From: Deltaproteobacteria bacterium
Lineage (GTDB): Bacteria; Myxococcota; Kuafuiibacteriia; Kuafuiibacteriales; Kuafuiibacteriaceae
Length of the DNA: 64,000 nucleotides
Reading direction: 5' to 3'
NCBI GenBank assembly: GCA_016713425.1
Contig: JADJPE010000005.1
Span: forward strand, 5,678,501 to 5,742,500
Shown here piece after piece: positions 1 to 7,850 of the stretch. Position 1 is the first letter of the stretch; each line of letters opens with the position of its first letter. The notes under the pieces were generated by a model that saw only the letters and a program-made list of their open reading frames with translations, had not been told where the DNA came from and did no database searches. The translations under genes and the position numbers were made by a program.

Positions 1-240
1 CAGCGGGCCGGTCAAGATGACATCCACGCCGAGCGAGCAGACCCCAGACGCGATCGCGAACTCCAGCATGTAGCCCGAAATCCTCGTATCCTTTCCGATC
101 AGGATCCGATGCCGGTGATGCCCATGCTTGCTGACGTGCGCGATCGCGCGCCCAAGCTTCAGCGCCACTTCGGCGGTCATTGGGTATTCGTTCGCAACCC
201 CGCGGACACCGTCCGTCCCGAACAACTTACGTTCAAGCAC
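1..240 (-). CDS. glmM: phosphoglucosamine mutase, N-terminal part (cut by window edge)
   Basis: Only the first 80 codons lie in the window; the gene runs off the left edge. The translation begins LERKLFGTDGVRG and continues with an alpha-phosphohexomutase N-terminal domain (NEYPMTAEVALKLGRA, then LIGKDTRISGYMLE). That is how GlmM proteins begin. The enzyme converts glucosamine-6-phosphate to glucosamine-1-phosphate for UDP-GlcNAc and peptidoglycan synthesis. The catalytic serine loop lies beyond the residues visible here. The start is a GTG at 240 behind a strong AAGGAGGAG Shine-Dalgarno. It lies one base after the folP stop, so folP and glmM are almost certainly co-transcribed, an arrangement common in bacteria. 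Confidence 0.93.
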   Translation of the reverse strand, partial: MLERKLFGTDGVRGVANEYPMTAEVALKLGRAIAHVSKHGHHRHRILIGKDTRISGYMLEFAIASGVCSLGVDVILTGPL

Positions 241-241
241 C

Positions 242-1150
242 TCAAACTCCTCCTTGAATCCTGCCCGCCTCTTCGGGGGGCACGGTCGTCGGCCGAACCA
301 CGGCATCCGCAACCGCGACCACGTCCGCCATCTCACTCACATCATGGACCCGCACAAAGTCGGCGCCCGCAGCGATGGCGAGCGCGACGGAGGCCGCGGT
401 TCCGAACGCGCGGTCTTCGACGCCCTTTTGCGTGATCGCCCCGATGAACGCTTTTCGACTGGTCCCCACGAGGATGGGGCATGCGAGCGATCGCTTCAGA
501 ATCGAAAGACCCCGGAGAATCTCGAGGTTCTGTGCCGTCGTCTTCCCGAAGCCGATCCCGGGATCGACCACCAGGCTCGCCCGACCGATCCCCGCCGCGA
601 GCGCAGCCTCGATGCGGAGGCTGAGGGCGGCCTCTACGCTCTTGAGCACACCGCCCGGATACTCAATCGTCCCGAGTTGCATCCGGCTCGGTCGATCGCG
701 CGTATGGGTCAAGACGACAGGGACACCGGCGGCCGCGACGACCCGTGGCATCTCATCGTCGAAGCTCATGCCCGAGATGTCATTGACCAGGCTTGCCCCA
801 GCCTCGAGGGCTCGCCGCGCAACCTCGGCCTTGGTCGTATCGACCGAAATGGGTCCAACGCCCCGTTTAGACAACGCTTCGACCACCGGGATCACGCGGC
901 GTAGCTCTTCGTCGACCGTGACGGGCACGGATCCCGGCCGCGTCGACTCTCCCCCGATGTCAAGGGCGTCGGCCCCCTCGTCCATCAGACGCAGCGCGGT
1001 GTCCACCGCGCCCTCGAGCGCGAAGGACTGACCGCCGTCCGAGAACGAATCCGGCGTCACATTCACGACCCCCAGGATCAGGGTCCGCCGCCCAAGATCT
1101 GGGAACAACTGACGAACGGACACGCCCGGCACCACGAGGCCACCATGCAT
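242..1150 (-). CDS. folP: dihydropteroate synthase
   Basis: About 302 residues. FolP joins p-aminobenzoate to dihydropterin pyrophosphate in folate synthesis. The DHPS signatures are clear: ILGVVNVTPDSFSDGG near the N-terminus, then DIGGESTRPGS, ISVDTTKAEVA, LVNDISG, DPGIGFGKT and the C-terminal VRVHDV. The frame is open to 1213, but the ATG at 1150 has an AGGA element just upstream and gives an N-terminus of normal length. The extra 21 codons overlap the divergent upstream region. folP is followed one base later by glmM, as in many bacterial folP-glmM operons. It is the target of sulfonamides. Nothing unusual is seen in the active-site loops. Confidence 0.95.
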   Translation of the reverse strand: MHGGLVVPGVSVRQLFPDLGRRTLILGVVNVTPDSFSDGGQSFALEGAVDTALRLMDEGADALDIGGESTRPGSVPVTVDEELRRVIPVVEALSKRGVGPISVDTTKAEVARRALEAGASLVNDISGMSFDDEMPRVVAAAGVPVVLTHTRDRPSRMQLGTIEYPGGVLKSVEAALSLRIEAALAAGIGRASLVVDPGIGFGKTTAQNLEILRGLSILKRSLACPILVGTSRKAFIGAITQKGVEDRAFGTAASVALAIAAGADFVRVHDVSEMADVVAVADAVVRPTTVPPEEAGRIQGGV

Positions 1151-1336
1151 GCCACTTCCTGAGTGGTCTCGGCAACTGGCCCGCGCATGGTTTCCGAAGG
1201 CGGGGGGCGTCATCGGTCGAAAGTTGCAAGACTTTCAGCGCGCGGGGCCGCTAGATGTAGGGACGTGTCGGGCGCCAGACGTTTGAGCAGGGTCCATGAA
1301 CCGGTGCTGCGGCAAACCGCGTTCTCCATCGAGCAT

Positions 1337-2116
1337 ATGTCGCCCGGCGGCATCGAGCGCGCCGAACCCGGGCTAGCGAGCCTGGCTGACATCGGGGGCG
1401 CGGTTCAGCGACTTTCTCAGATCGCGACCCGGCCCGGCACGCCGGATATCAAGCGGCGAGCCCTGCAGCAGCTCCTGGCGCGCGCACGGGAACTGGAGGC
1501 CCGCATCGTGGACGAAGGCACGGACGCCGTCGTCTACCTCGACGAGGCCGAGTTCGCGCTGAAGCCCCGACTCCGCAGCGCCGCGATCGAGATCGACTTT
1601 TCGTTTGGCGACCGTGACGGCCGCGTGGGGATCGAGGACCTTGGCACGGCCCGTCAGCACTACGGACAGGTTCGCGGACCGGTCGGCTGGAACCGACTCC
1701 TGCTGACCGACGAGATCGAGCGCCGACTTTATCCGGAGAGAACGCTTCGGACCACTGAAGGCTTGCGCCTTCTACCCGACGACTGGCTGAGCGGTCCACC
1801 GGATCCCCTCGCCAAGCTCAAGAAAGTCGCCCGGCACCTCGACGACAGCGCACTCGCCCGAACCTACGCCGACGTGGCCGCCCGACTGGCGACCGTCGCC
1901 GCCACCGACCTCGATGCCGAACTCGCTTCGATTTTCGAAAGCGCCCTCGTCCTCCTTGGAACCGAGATCCGCGGCCGAAACAGCGTCCGACCCACGATCA
2001 CAGACATCGCACGGATCGGCTGCGAGGACCCCAAGGTCAAAGAATGGCTCCGAACGCCGATTGAGATGTCGCGACGCCTCCAACCATGGCTGATCGATCG
2101 ATACCTCCTCAATTGA
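1337..2116 (+). CDS. hypothetical protein (unrecognised family)
   Basis: I do not recognise this protein. The frame is open from 1163, but 1163-1300 overlaps the promoter side of folP and reads as arginine-rich filler. The ATG at 1337 (MSPGGIERAEPG) is the earliest start that gives ordinary composition, though it lacks a clear Shine-Dalgarno. The product of about 259 residues is soluble, with no signal peptide or membrane segment. It is rich in charged helices: an N-terminal helical part (IKRRALQQLLARARELEAR), a central stretch with beta character, and a C-terminal helical part ending LIDRYLLN. It diverges from folP and precedes a PEGA membrane protein. A possible hairpin (2163-2184) follows its stop. 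No function is proposed. Confidence 0.6.
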   Translation: MSPGGIERAEPGLASLADIGGAVQRLSQIATRPGTPDIKRRALQQLLARARELEARIVDEGTDAVVYLDEAEFALKPRLRSAAIEIDFSFGDRDGRVGIEDLGTARQHYGQVRGPVGWNRLLLTDEIERRLYPERTLRTTEGLRLLPDDWLSGPPDPLAKLKKVARHLDDSALARTYADVAARLATVAATDLDAELASIFESALVLLGTEIRGRNSVRPTITDIARIGCEDPKVKEWLRTPIEMSRRLQPWLIDRYLLN

Positions 2117-2162
2117 GCACCTCCGGAGCAAAGCGCTTCGCCGCATGATACAGCCGAGACGA

Positions 2163-2184
2163 GAGGCCTCCGCGAAAAGGCCTC
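2163..2184 (+). other. inverted repeat after the hypothetical gene (possible terminator or attenuator)
   Basis: A 7-bp perfect stem (GAGGCCT pairing with AGGCCTC) with an 8-base loop lies between the stop at 2116 and the next start at 2202. No T-run follows, so factor-independent termination is doubtful. It could act as a weak terminator or an mRNA-stabilising hairpin. Confidence 0.3.
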
Positions 2185-2201
2185 GATGTTAACAGGCCGC
2201 C

Positions 2202-3488
2202 ATGAACGCGCTAGGATCCCCGGTCGTGCATGTGATCGCTCGCGCCTTCCTGGGCCACACCCTGAGCCTCTGCCTAAGCGTAGGCATGAGCATGAGCATG
2301 AGCGTCGGCGCGGGCCTGAGCATCTTTCTGTTTCCGAAGCCAGCGCGGGCGGCCTCGAAGATCCTGCGCATCGAGGATCGGACGCCCATCGCGTTCATCC
2401 TCAATTCGCCGGGCCGAACCATCGCCACCGCGACGCACTCCGAGATCATCCGGAAGGTCGCCGACCTCTTCTTGGCACACACCGACTTCTTCGTGCATCA
2501 ACTCGACAGTGCGATCGTCGGCGAATGTCTGGGGCGCCTGAGCTGCCTCGCGCAGAAGGCACGGGCAGAGAACCATCCGCGCTACGTCCTCATGCTCACC
2601 AGCCTCCCCATCGGTACGGATCGCGACCGCGTCACCGCCCTGCTTCTCGACACGGAGAAAGCCGTCAAGCTCATTGAGGACGCCGATCGGAGTCGGCCGA
2701 GCTGGAAGGACGACGCCGAAGTGTCGATTGGCGACGAGGCGGTCCTGCTGTTGACGCCTCGTCGCAACGTGGATCGCCACGACGCGCTGATGCGCCTCCT
2801 TGAGCAGATCTTCGACGACAACCTCTCGGCGACCCTCGAACCACTCGGACACTGGGAACCATACGGGCAAGTCGTCGTCCAATCGTCAAGAGAAGGGCTC
2901 GAGGTCATCGTGGACGGGACGAGCGTCGGCACGCTCGCCGCAGGCGCCACCGAGATTCTCGGCCTTCGCCCGGGGTCCCACAGGCTGAACGTGCGTTCGC
3001 CCAGCGGCGACCAATTCGAACAGACCATCCGCGTCCGGCGCGGCGCCACGACCGCGCTCGACGTCCCAATTCTTGACGCAGGCGCGGGCGAAGACCCAAG
3101 TGAGCGCGCCTTCGCACGCCCGGTCGTCTTTTGGAGTGGTCTGGTCCTCGCCGCGAGCGGCGCCGCTGTTCTCACGGCGAGCATCCTTCGCCCCGACGAC
3201 ACCGTCACTTCGTGCTTCGAGTGCTCAGCCTCGAGCACCTTCATCACGACAAACTACGACAAGGAGGCCTACACACACGGCGATGTCGTCAACCCCCCAG
3301 GCCTGATGCTCGCGCCGCTTGGGCTGTCGATGATCATCAGCGGAAGTGCTTGGGCTGTCGGCACCGCCGCGTGGGGCGATGACACCGACGTCCCATGGAT
3401 CCAGCTCGGCACGGGACTCGCCGCCGGTATCCTCACCTATGGCGTCGCGGCCGCGCTCAACGGTACCCGACCGGAGTCGCGCCCATGA
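2202..3488 (+). CDS. PEGA-domain membrane/secreted protein
   Basis: 428 residues. The N-terminus has a hydrophobic segment containing a run of alternating Met-Ser (residues about 27-34) and ending in an ARA motif, consistent with a signal peptide. Residues about 225-290 look like a PEGA domain: paired beta strands with VIVDGTSVG and LRPGSHRLNV. PEGA domains occur in surface and secreted proteins and probably mediate protein or carbohydrate contacts. Two hydrophobic segments follow (about 310-330 and 375-395), then a short C-terminal one (about 405-420), suggesting membrane anchoring. The next gene overlaps its stop by 4 bases (ATGA), implying translational coupling and a shared envelope role. 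The exact function is unknown. Confidence 0.75.
   Translation: MNALGSPVVHVIARAFLGHTLSLCLSVGMSMSMSVGAGLSIFLFPKPARAASKILRIEDRTPIAFILNSPGRTIATATHSEIIRKVADLFLAHTDFFVHQLDSAIVGECLGRLSCLAQKARAENHPRYVLMLTSLPIGTDRDRVTALLLDTEKAVKLIEDADRSRPSWKDDAEVSIGDEAVLLLTPRRNVDRHDALMRLLEQIFDDNLSATLEPLGHWEPYGQVVVQSSREGLEVIVDGTSVGTLAAGATEILGLRPGSHRLNVRSPSGDQFEQTIRVRRGATTALDVPILDAGAGEDPSERAFARPVVFWSGLVLAASGAAVLTASILRPDDTVTSCFECSASSTFITTNYDKEAYTHGDVVNPPGLMLAPLGLSMIISGSAWAVGTAAWGDDTDVPWIQLGTGLAAGILTYGVAAALNGTRPESRP
2283..2303 (+). repeat. hexanucleotide tandem repeat (GCATGA-type, 3 copies)
   Basis: Three head-to-tail copies of a 6-bp unit inside the signal-peptide region of the PEGA gene, encoding alternating Met-Ser. 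Six is a multiple of three, so gain or loss of a unit would keep the reading frame and only change the length of the hydrophobic leader. Confidence 0.7.
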
Positions 3489-5053
3489 CCGGCCGGGAAG
3501 ACCTCCGCCTCCACTTCCGCCTCCGCCTCCTCTTGCTATTCCTATTCCTATTCCTATTCCTCGTCCCGTTCGTTGTCGGCTCACTCATCGTCGGCTGTCA
3601 CGACTATGTCCCGATTCCGATGCCGCCCCTTACCGCGGACGTCGACGCGGATTCGGATGCGACGGCGACCGCGGCCGCGTCGATGATCCTGCTCGTCACC
3701 GACGACGATGGCGGATATGCATCCGCATTTGGCGTACCTCTTCGCCCTGTCGCGGAGATGCCGGTATTCAGTCGACCGGCGCGCGCGCACGCCTACGCCC
3801 TCACGTTCTCCTGTCCGCTCGATGTCATCGGCGTGCAGAAGGGTCCGCTTCCTCTCGCCGAAAGCCCGGCCGAAGAGGCGTCGCTTCCACCGCCCATCGC
3901 CATCTACGCGCTCGATCTGGGCCCCCACGCGTCGTCGCACGCCGACGCGAGCGCATGGCGCCAGGTTCTCGGCGACGCAACTGAGGTTGCACGCATCCGC
4001 GATCTCGTGCACCGCATCCCGGTCGAGGAAGACAACTTGTGCAAACTCTACGGCTCAGGTGCCGAGCCGGCCCAGCCTCCGTTCGCAATCGCCCGCGGCG
4101 CCCTCGCGCGCCCCCAGCTGATGGTACGAGGCGACGACGACTCAGCGCTTCTCGCGACGTCGGACGGCGAGTTCTTCCGGATTTCCGGCGACAGCACGGT
4201 GACGCAGGTCCCCACCCCGACCGACGCGGGCTCGTCGACGATCGCCTTTCCTCACGGCGCCGGATATCGGGACACGGACGGATCGGTGTGGCTGGTTGGC
4301 ACCGACGGCGCCATCGCCCATGGCCAGCTCGCCTCGGGGCTCGCCGCGTTCGAACGCTTCGACGTGCGCACATCGACGACGTACTCAACCCTGCGGGTCG
4401 ATGGGGCACGGGGCGGCGCACCACTCGAGATCTTCTTGGTCAGCGCCACGGGGAACTTGGAGCGATTCGATGGCAGCGATTGGACACTCGTCAGTGCACC
4501 CGCGAGCCCCGGTTCGGGCTTCGGTCGAGCCCACGACGTGCTGTGGGTGGCCCCGGGGGAAGCGCTGGCCACCGGCCTCGGCGAATACCCAAACCAGGTC
4601 GTCCACTACCGTGCCGGATCCGAGATGACGATCGAACCACTCGAGCCCGGATCGGGTCGCCCCGTCTCGATCGCGCGCCTGGACGCCCATGGTACGTTCG
4701 TTGGCACCGACACCGGCCAGATCGCGGTACTCGGCGACACAGGCTTTCGCACGATCGCGGTCCGATGGCCCGAGTCGGCCGTACGTTCGCGCCAAGTCCA
4801 CGTCTTCGCTTCCGGCGATGAAGACGTGCTCTTTGGGATGATCTACTTCGCGCGCTTTCATCCCATCGCCGGCATCTGCCCCCTCGAGTTCGAGGCCGCG
4901 CCGACCGACGAGATCGTGTCTCTCCCCGGAGGGATCCACATTCTTCGTCCCTTTCCGAATTTCTTGGAGGCGGAGCGCTGGGGTTTGTCGACACTCGTCA
5001 CCCGCTCGAGACGCCCCGACTGTCTTTCGGCGCGAACTTTGGCGCCCTTCTGA
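3485..5053 (+). CDS. putative lipoprotein, possible beta-propeller
   Basis: About 522 residues from the ATG at 3485, which overlaps the stop of the upstream PEGA gene as ATGA. The leader is very hydrophobic, with an LFLFLFLF run, and ends in the lipobox LIVGC (Cys about residue 39). A mature lipoprotein exported by Sec is therefore expected. The body (about residues 210-480) has repeated short units with Gly-Asp turns (LLATSDGEFFRIS, VWLVGTDGAI, FVGTDTGQIAVLGD). These resemble blades of a beta-propeller, but I cannot assign a family. A few cysteines in the mature part could form disulfides. The coupling with the upstream gene suggests they work together at the envelope. Confidence 0.72.
   Translation: MTGREDLRLHFRLRLLLLFLFLFLFLVPFVVGSLIVGCHDYVPIPMPPLTADVDADSDATATAAASMILLVTDDDGGYASAFGVPLRPVAEMPVFSRPARAHAYALTFSCPLDVIGVQKGPLPLAESPAEEASLPPPIAIYALDLGPHASSHADASAWRQVLGDATEVARIRDLVHRIPVEEDNLCKLYGSGAEPAQPPFAIARGALARPQLMVRGDDDSALLATSDGEFFRISGDSTVTQVPTPTDAGSSTIAFPHGAGYRDTDGSVWLVGTDGAIAHGQLASGLAAFERFDVRTSTTYSTLRVDGARGGAPLEIFLVSATGNLERFDGSDWTLVSAPASPGSGFGRAHDVLWVAPGEALATGLGEYPNQVVHYRAGSEMTIEPLEPGSGRPVSIARLDAHGTFVGTDTGQIAVLGDTGFRTIAVRWPESAVRSRQVHVFASGDEDVLFGMIYFARFHPIAGICPLEFEAAPTDEIVSLPGGIHILRPFPNFLEAERWGLSTLVTRSRRPDCLSARTLAPF
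3536..3559 (+). repeat. hexanucleotide tandem repeat (CTATTC, 4 copies)
   Basis: Four perfect copies of CTATTC encode Leu-Phe repeats in the signal-peptide core of the lipoprotein gene. It is an in-frame microsatellite, locally AT-richer than the surroundings. Confidence 0.85.
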
Positions 5054-5063
5054 CATCGTCGAT

Positions 5064-7679
5064 CTAGAGTCGTCGTTCCGCCGATGCGGGGACCGAGCCG
5101 GCGCGCCGCCGACTTCGCTTGCGCGCCGGAACGTCGGATCGGCGTTCGACGCGAGACGACCAACGCAAATCAGCCGGGCCCGGCACATCGATCGGCTCTG
5201 AGAGTGGTCCACTCACGAGCGTTGGCGGAACTTCCGGCTGTTTGAGCTGGGGCTGCGACTTCGCGGGGCCACCATACAAGACGGCATAACCGCGCGCTCG
5301 AGCAAGAACACCCTTCACAAAGGCTCTCGTCTCGGCCACCGCGATCTCCTCGGCCAGCTCATCGGCCGCCACCGCCACCCCGACCCCTGATCCGTTGACG
5401 CTGCTCAATCGCCGAACTCGTCTTCGACGCCACGCGTCGACCGCGGCCGGTCCGGCATTGTAGGCGGCGATCGCGAGCGGTTCCATTCCGTCGTATCGGT
5501 CCAGGAGTGACTTGAGGTACCGAGCACCGAGCCGCGCGTTGAGGGCGGGGTTGTAGAGCAGGCGGGCGCGAGAGACGGGTCCCACGCGCAGCTCCGCCGC
5601 CATGCGGCTCGCCGTAGGCAGGATCAGTTGCGCCAGCCCGTAGGCCCGCATGTTGGACACGGCGTCTGCCTTGAAGCCGCTCTCGGTTCGAATGAGCGCA
5701 AAGAGGAGATGTTCCGGCACCCCCGATTCCGCAGCCGCGCGTCGGATCTCGGTTTCATATTTCATCGGATGCCCCTGCTTGGCCAGCTTGAGCGCGGCAG
5801 GATCGTCCAGGAACGCGGGATACTGCCGAAGACCGAGCTCTCGGAGCCTCCGTGCATCCTCGGGCATGCGCAACTTCGCGTACGTCGCCGTCATCATCTG
5901 AAGCGCGCGCGCCTCGAGCATCACCCCATCTTTGTCGCTCGCTTTCTCGAACGATCGCAATGCACTCGCGGCTTTACTCCGAAGACCAAGACGCATGTAC
6001 TCCGCGACGCGTCGGAGCTCGATCGGGAGCCCTGGTTCGCTAGAATCGCCTTTGGCTCGCGGGTCGCGATGATCATCCCCCACGGCAGCCTCGCCCGCGG
6101 CGCCACCGTCCTCATCTTCGACGGTCGGCATCTGCGCACGTTCCGTATCATCGTGAGGCGCGGTCAGATGGCTCTCCGCAAGTGCCGCGTAGTAGTTCAA
6201 CGGGTAGTCTTCGAGCACGCGTACGAACGCCGCTTGGGCCAGGTCGGCTTTGCCAAGCATCTCACGACTGCGCCCCAGCCAATAGGTGCTCGACGCCAGC
6301 ATCTCCGCCGACGGATTGAGATCGCCCAGCGACTCGAAGCGCGCTTCGGCGTCTTCGTATTGAGCCTGCCGAAAGCTCGCCCACCCGGCGTTCCAAAGAC
6401 ACTGCACGCGATGAGGCGTATCGGGACTTCGCGAGAGCAAGGTATTGCAACGTTCCTCGGCCTCTTTGTAGCGTCGAGTTCGTAGGAGGATATCGGCGCT
6501 CTTCACGAGAGCCTTCTCGGCCTCTGGGCTCGCCGAGAACCGCGCCGCCAATCGATCGAAAGCGACGAGCGCGGCCCTCTCCTGTTCCATCGCGAGCAAT
6601 GTCTCTGCCTCTTCGAGCGACAAACGCGCGCGCACGCCGGTCATCTCTACCGGGACCCACCGCACCGCACGCCGCAGATGTCCGAGCGCCTCGGCTCGTC
6701 TTCCCCTCGAGACCGCGATCCGTGCGCGGGCCGCTGCGACCTCCGCTCGCAGCAAGCCGGCGGCGCGCCCCCCCAACCCTCGCTCGAGAAGCCCGAGCGT
6801 TCGATCGAAGTCGCGCCCAGACGCGAGCCTATTCTTGAGACGCAGGACAACGGCGCGCTCCGTCTTCGTAAGCCCATCGCGACCACCGCCCTCCAAGGAT
6901 GCAAGCTCTAGGAGCGCTTTCCCGGCCAACCGTTCCGAATCGGCGCGGCGCCAGACCGCACGAAAGAAACCACGAGCCCTTCGACGCTCGCCGACGCGAC
7001 GTTCGGCCTTTGCGAGAACATAGAGGAGCTCAGAGTCGAGGTCGTCCCCTCTGAGGCGTTGGAGTTCCTCGAGCCAGATCGTCAGATGCTCAAAATCGGT
7101 GGCCTTGTACAGCGACCACGCCCGAAGCCGCGCAGCCTCTCGGGCACGGGGACCCTCTTCGTCAACGTCGGCGAGCACGCGCGAGGCTTGAACGTAGCTT
7201 CCGAAGAGATAGAGCGCCTGCCCACGGTAGAAGAGGTGATCGTCTCGAAGCTCCGGATACGCCAACACGAGTTCCTGGAACATGTCCGCCGCGCCTTCGT
7301 ACTCGCCAATCTGAAGCAACGACAGCGCGAGGAGAAATCGAGCCCGATGTCCATCCCGCGCGTCGGGGTGTTTCTGAAGAAGTCGGCGAAGGAGCGCCAC
7401 AGCCTGGCGTGACTGCCCGCGATCGACCATGTGTTTTGCCGCCTGGAACGTGCCCCTTGGGAAGTAGTCCTTCACATCGGGCTCGCCGCGGTCCTCCCTG
7501 TTCGCTTCTCGACGCGCGGGCCGCGGGCGTGCCGCACCGGTCGCAAGCATGGGCACCATTCCGAACGTACGAGGCCCCGGAGCGGAGGGCGCCACGCTCA
7601 TGAGGGCAAACGAAGCCGCGACAACGGTCAACACGCCAGGAAACTCTAGCAGATCGTCCACATCCCCGACTTCGAACAA
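5064..7679 (-). CDS. TPR-containing soluble lytic transglycosylase (Slt-like)
   Basis: Up to 871 residues. Lytic transglycosylases cleave the MurNAc-GlcNAc bond of peptidoglycan, leaving 1,6-anhydro ends. The N-terminal two-thirds is TPR-like helical repeats (for example KHPDARDGHRARFLLALSLL, EYEGAADMFQELVLAYPE). The C-terminal SLT domain has the catalytic glutamate in TESGF (about residue 666), the GLAQL motif and the AYNAG motif (about 740). The leader VLTVVAASFALMS looks like a signal peptide, so action in the periplasm is expected. The start is uncertain: the frame opens with TTG at 7679, and in-frame GTGs at about 7661 and 7634 give a cleaner leader. Residues past about 800 are a basic tail. 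It diverges from parC. Confidence 0.88.
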   Translation of the reverse strand: MFEVGDVDDLLEFPGVLTVVAASFALMSVAPSAPGPRTFGMVPMLATGAARPRPARREANREDRGEPDVKDYFPRGTFQAAKHMVDRGQSRQAVALLRRLLQKHPDARDGHRARFLLALSLLQIGEYEGAADMFQELVLAYPELRDDHLFYRGQALYLFGSYVQASRVLADVDEEGPRAREAARLRAWSLYKATDFEHLTIWLEELQRLRGDDLDSELLYVLAKAERRVGERRRARGFFRAVWRRADSERLAGKALLELASLEGGGRDGLTKTERAVVLRLKNRLASGRDFDRTLGLLERGLGGRAAGLLRAEVAAARARIAVSRGRRAEALGHLRRAVRWVPVEMTGVRARLSLEEAETLLAMEQERAALVAFDRLAARFSASPEAEKALVKSADILLRTRRYKEAEERCNTLLSRSPDTPHRVQCLWNAGWASFRQAQYEDAEARFESLGDLNPSAEMLASSTYWLGRSREMLGKADLAQAAFVRVLEDYPLNYYAALAESHLTAPHDDTERAQMPTVEDEDGGAAGEAAVGDDHRDPRAKGDSSEPGLPIELRRVAEYMRLGLRSKAASALRSFEKASDKDGVMLEARALQMMTATYAKLRMPEDARRLRELGLRQYPAFLDDPAALKLAKQGHPMKYETEIRRAAAESGVPEHLLFALIRTESGFKADAVSNMRAYGLAQLILPTASRMAAELRVGPVSRARLLYNPALNARLGARYLKSLLDRYDGMEPLAIAAYNAGPAAVDAWRRRRVRRLSSVNGSGVGVAVAADELAEEIAVAETRAFVKGVLARARGYAVLYGGPAKSQPQLKQPEVPPTLVSGPLSEPIDVPGPADLRWSSRVERRSDVPARKRSRRRAGSVPASAERRL

Positions 7680-7850
7680 ACGCCGGGCTCGACTCCCCTC
7701 ACCAGCCGGCTTTCATGGACTCGAGTTCAGTGAGTCGAGGACGGCCGGCCGTGAATCCATCGCATGCGCCCAGAAAGGGGGCGGAACAAGTGATCCCGCT
7801 CCCATATTGACCTCTGATCCCCGCGCCCGGTAAAGGGGGCCGCTGAACAA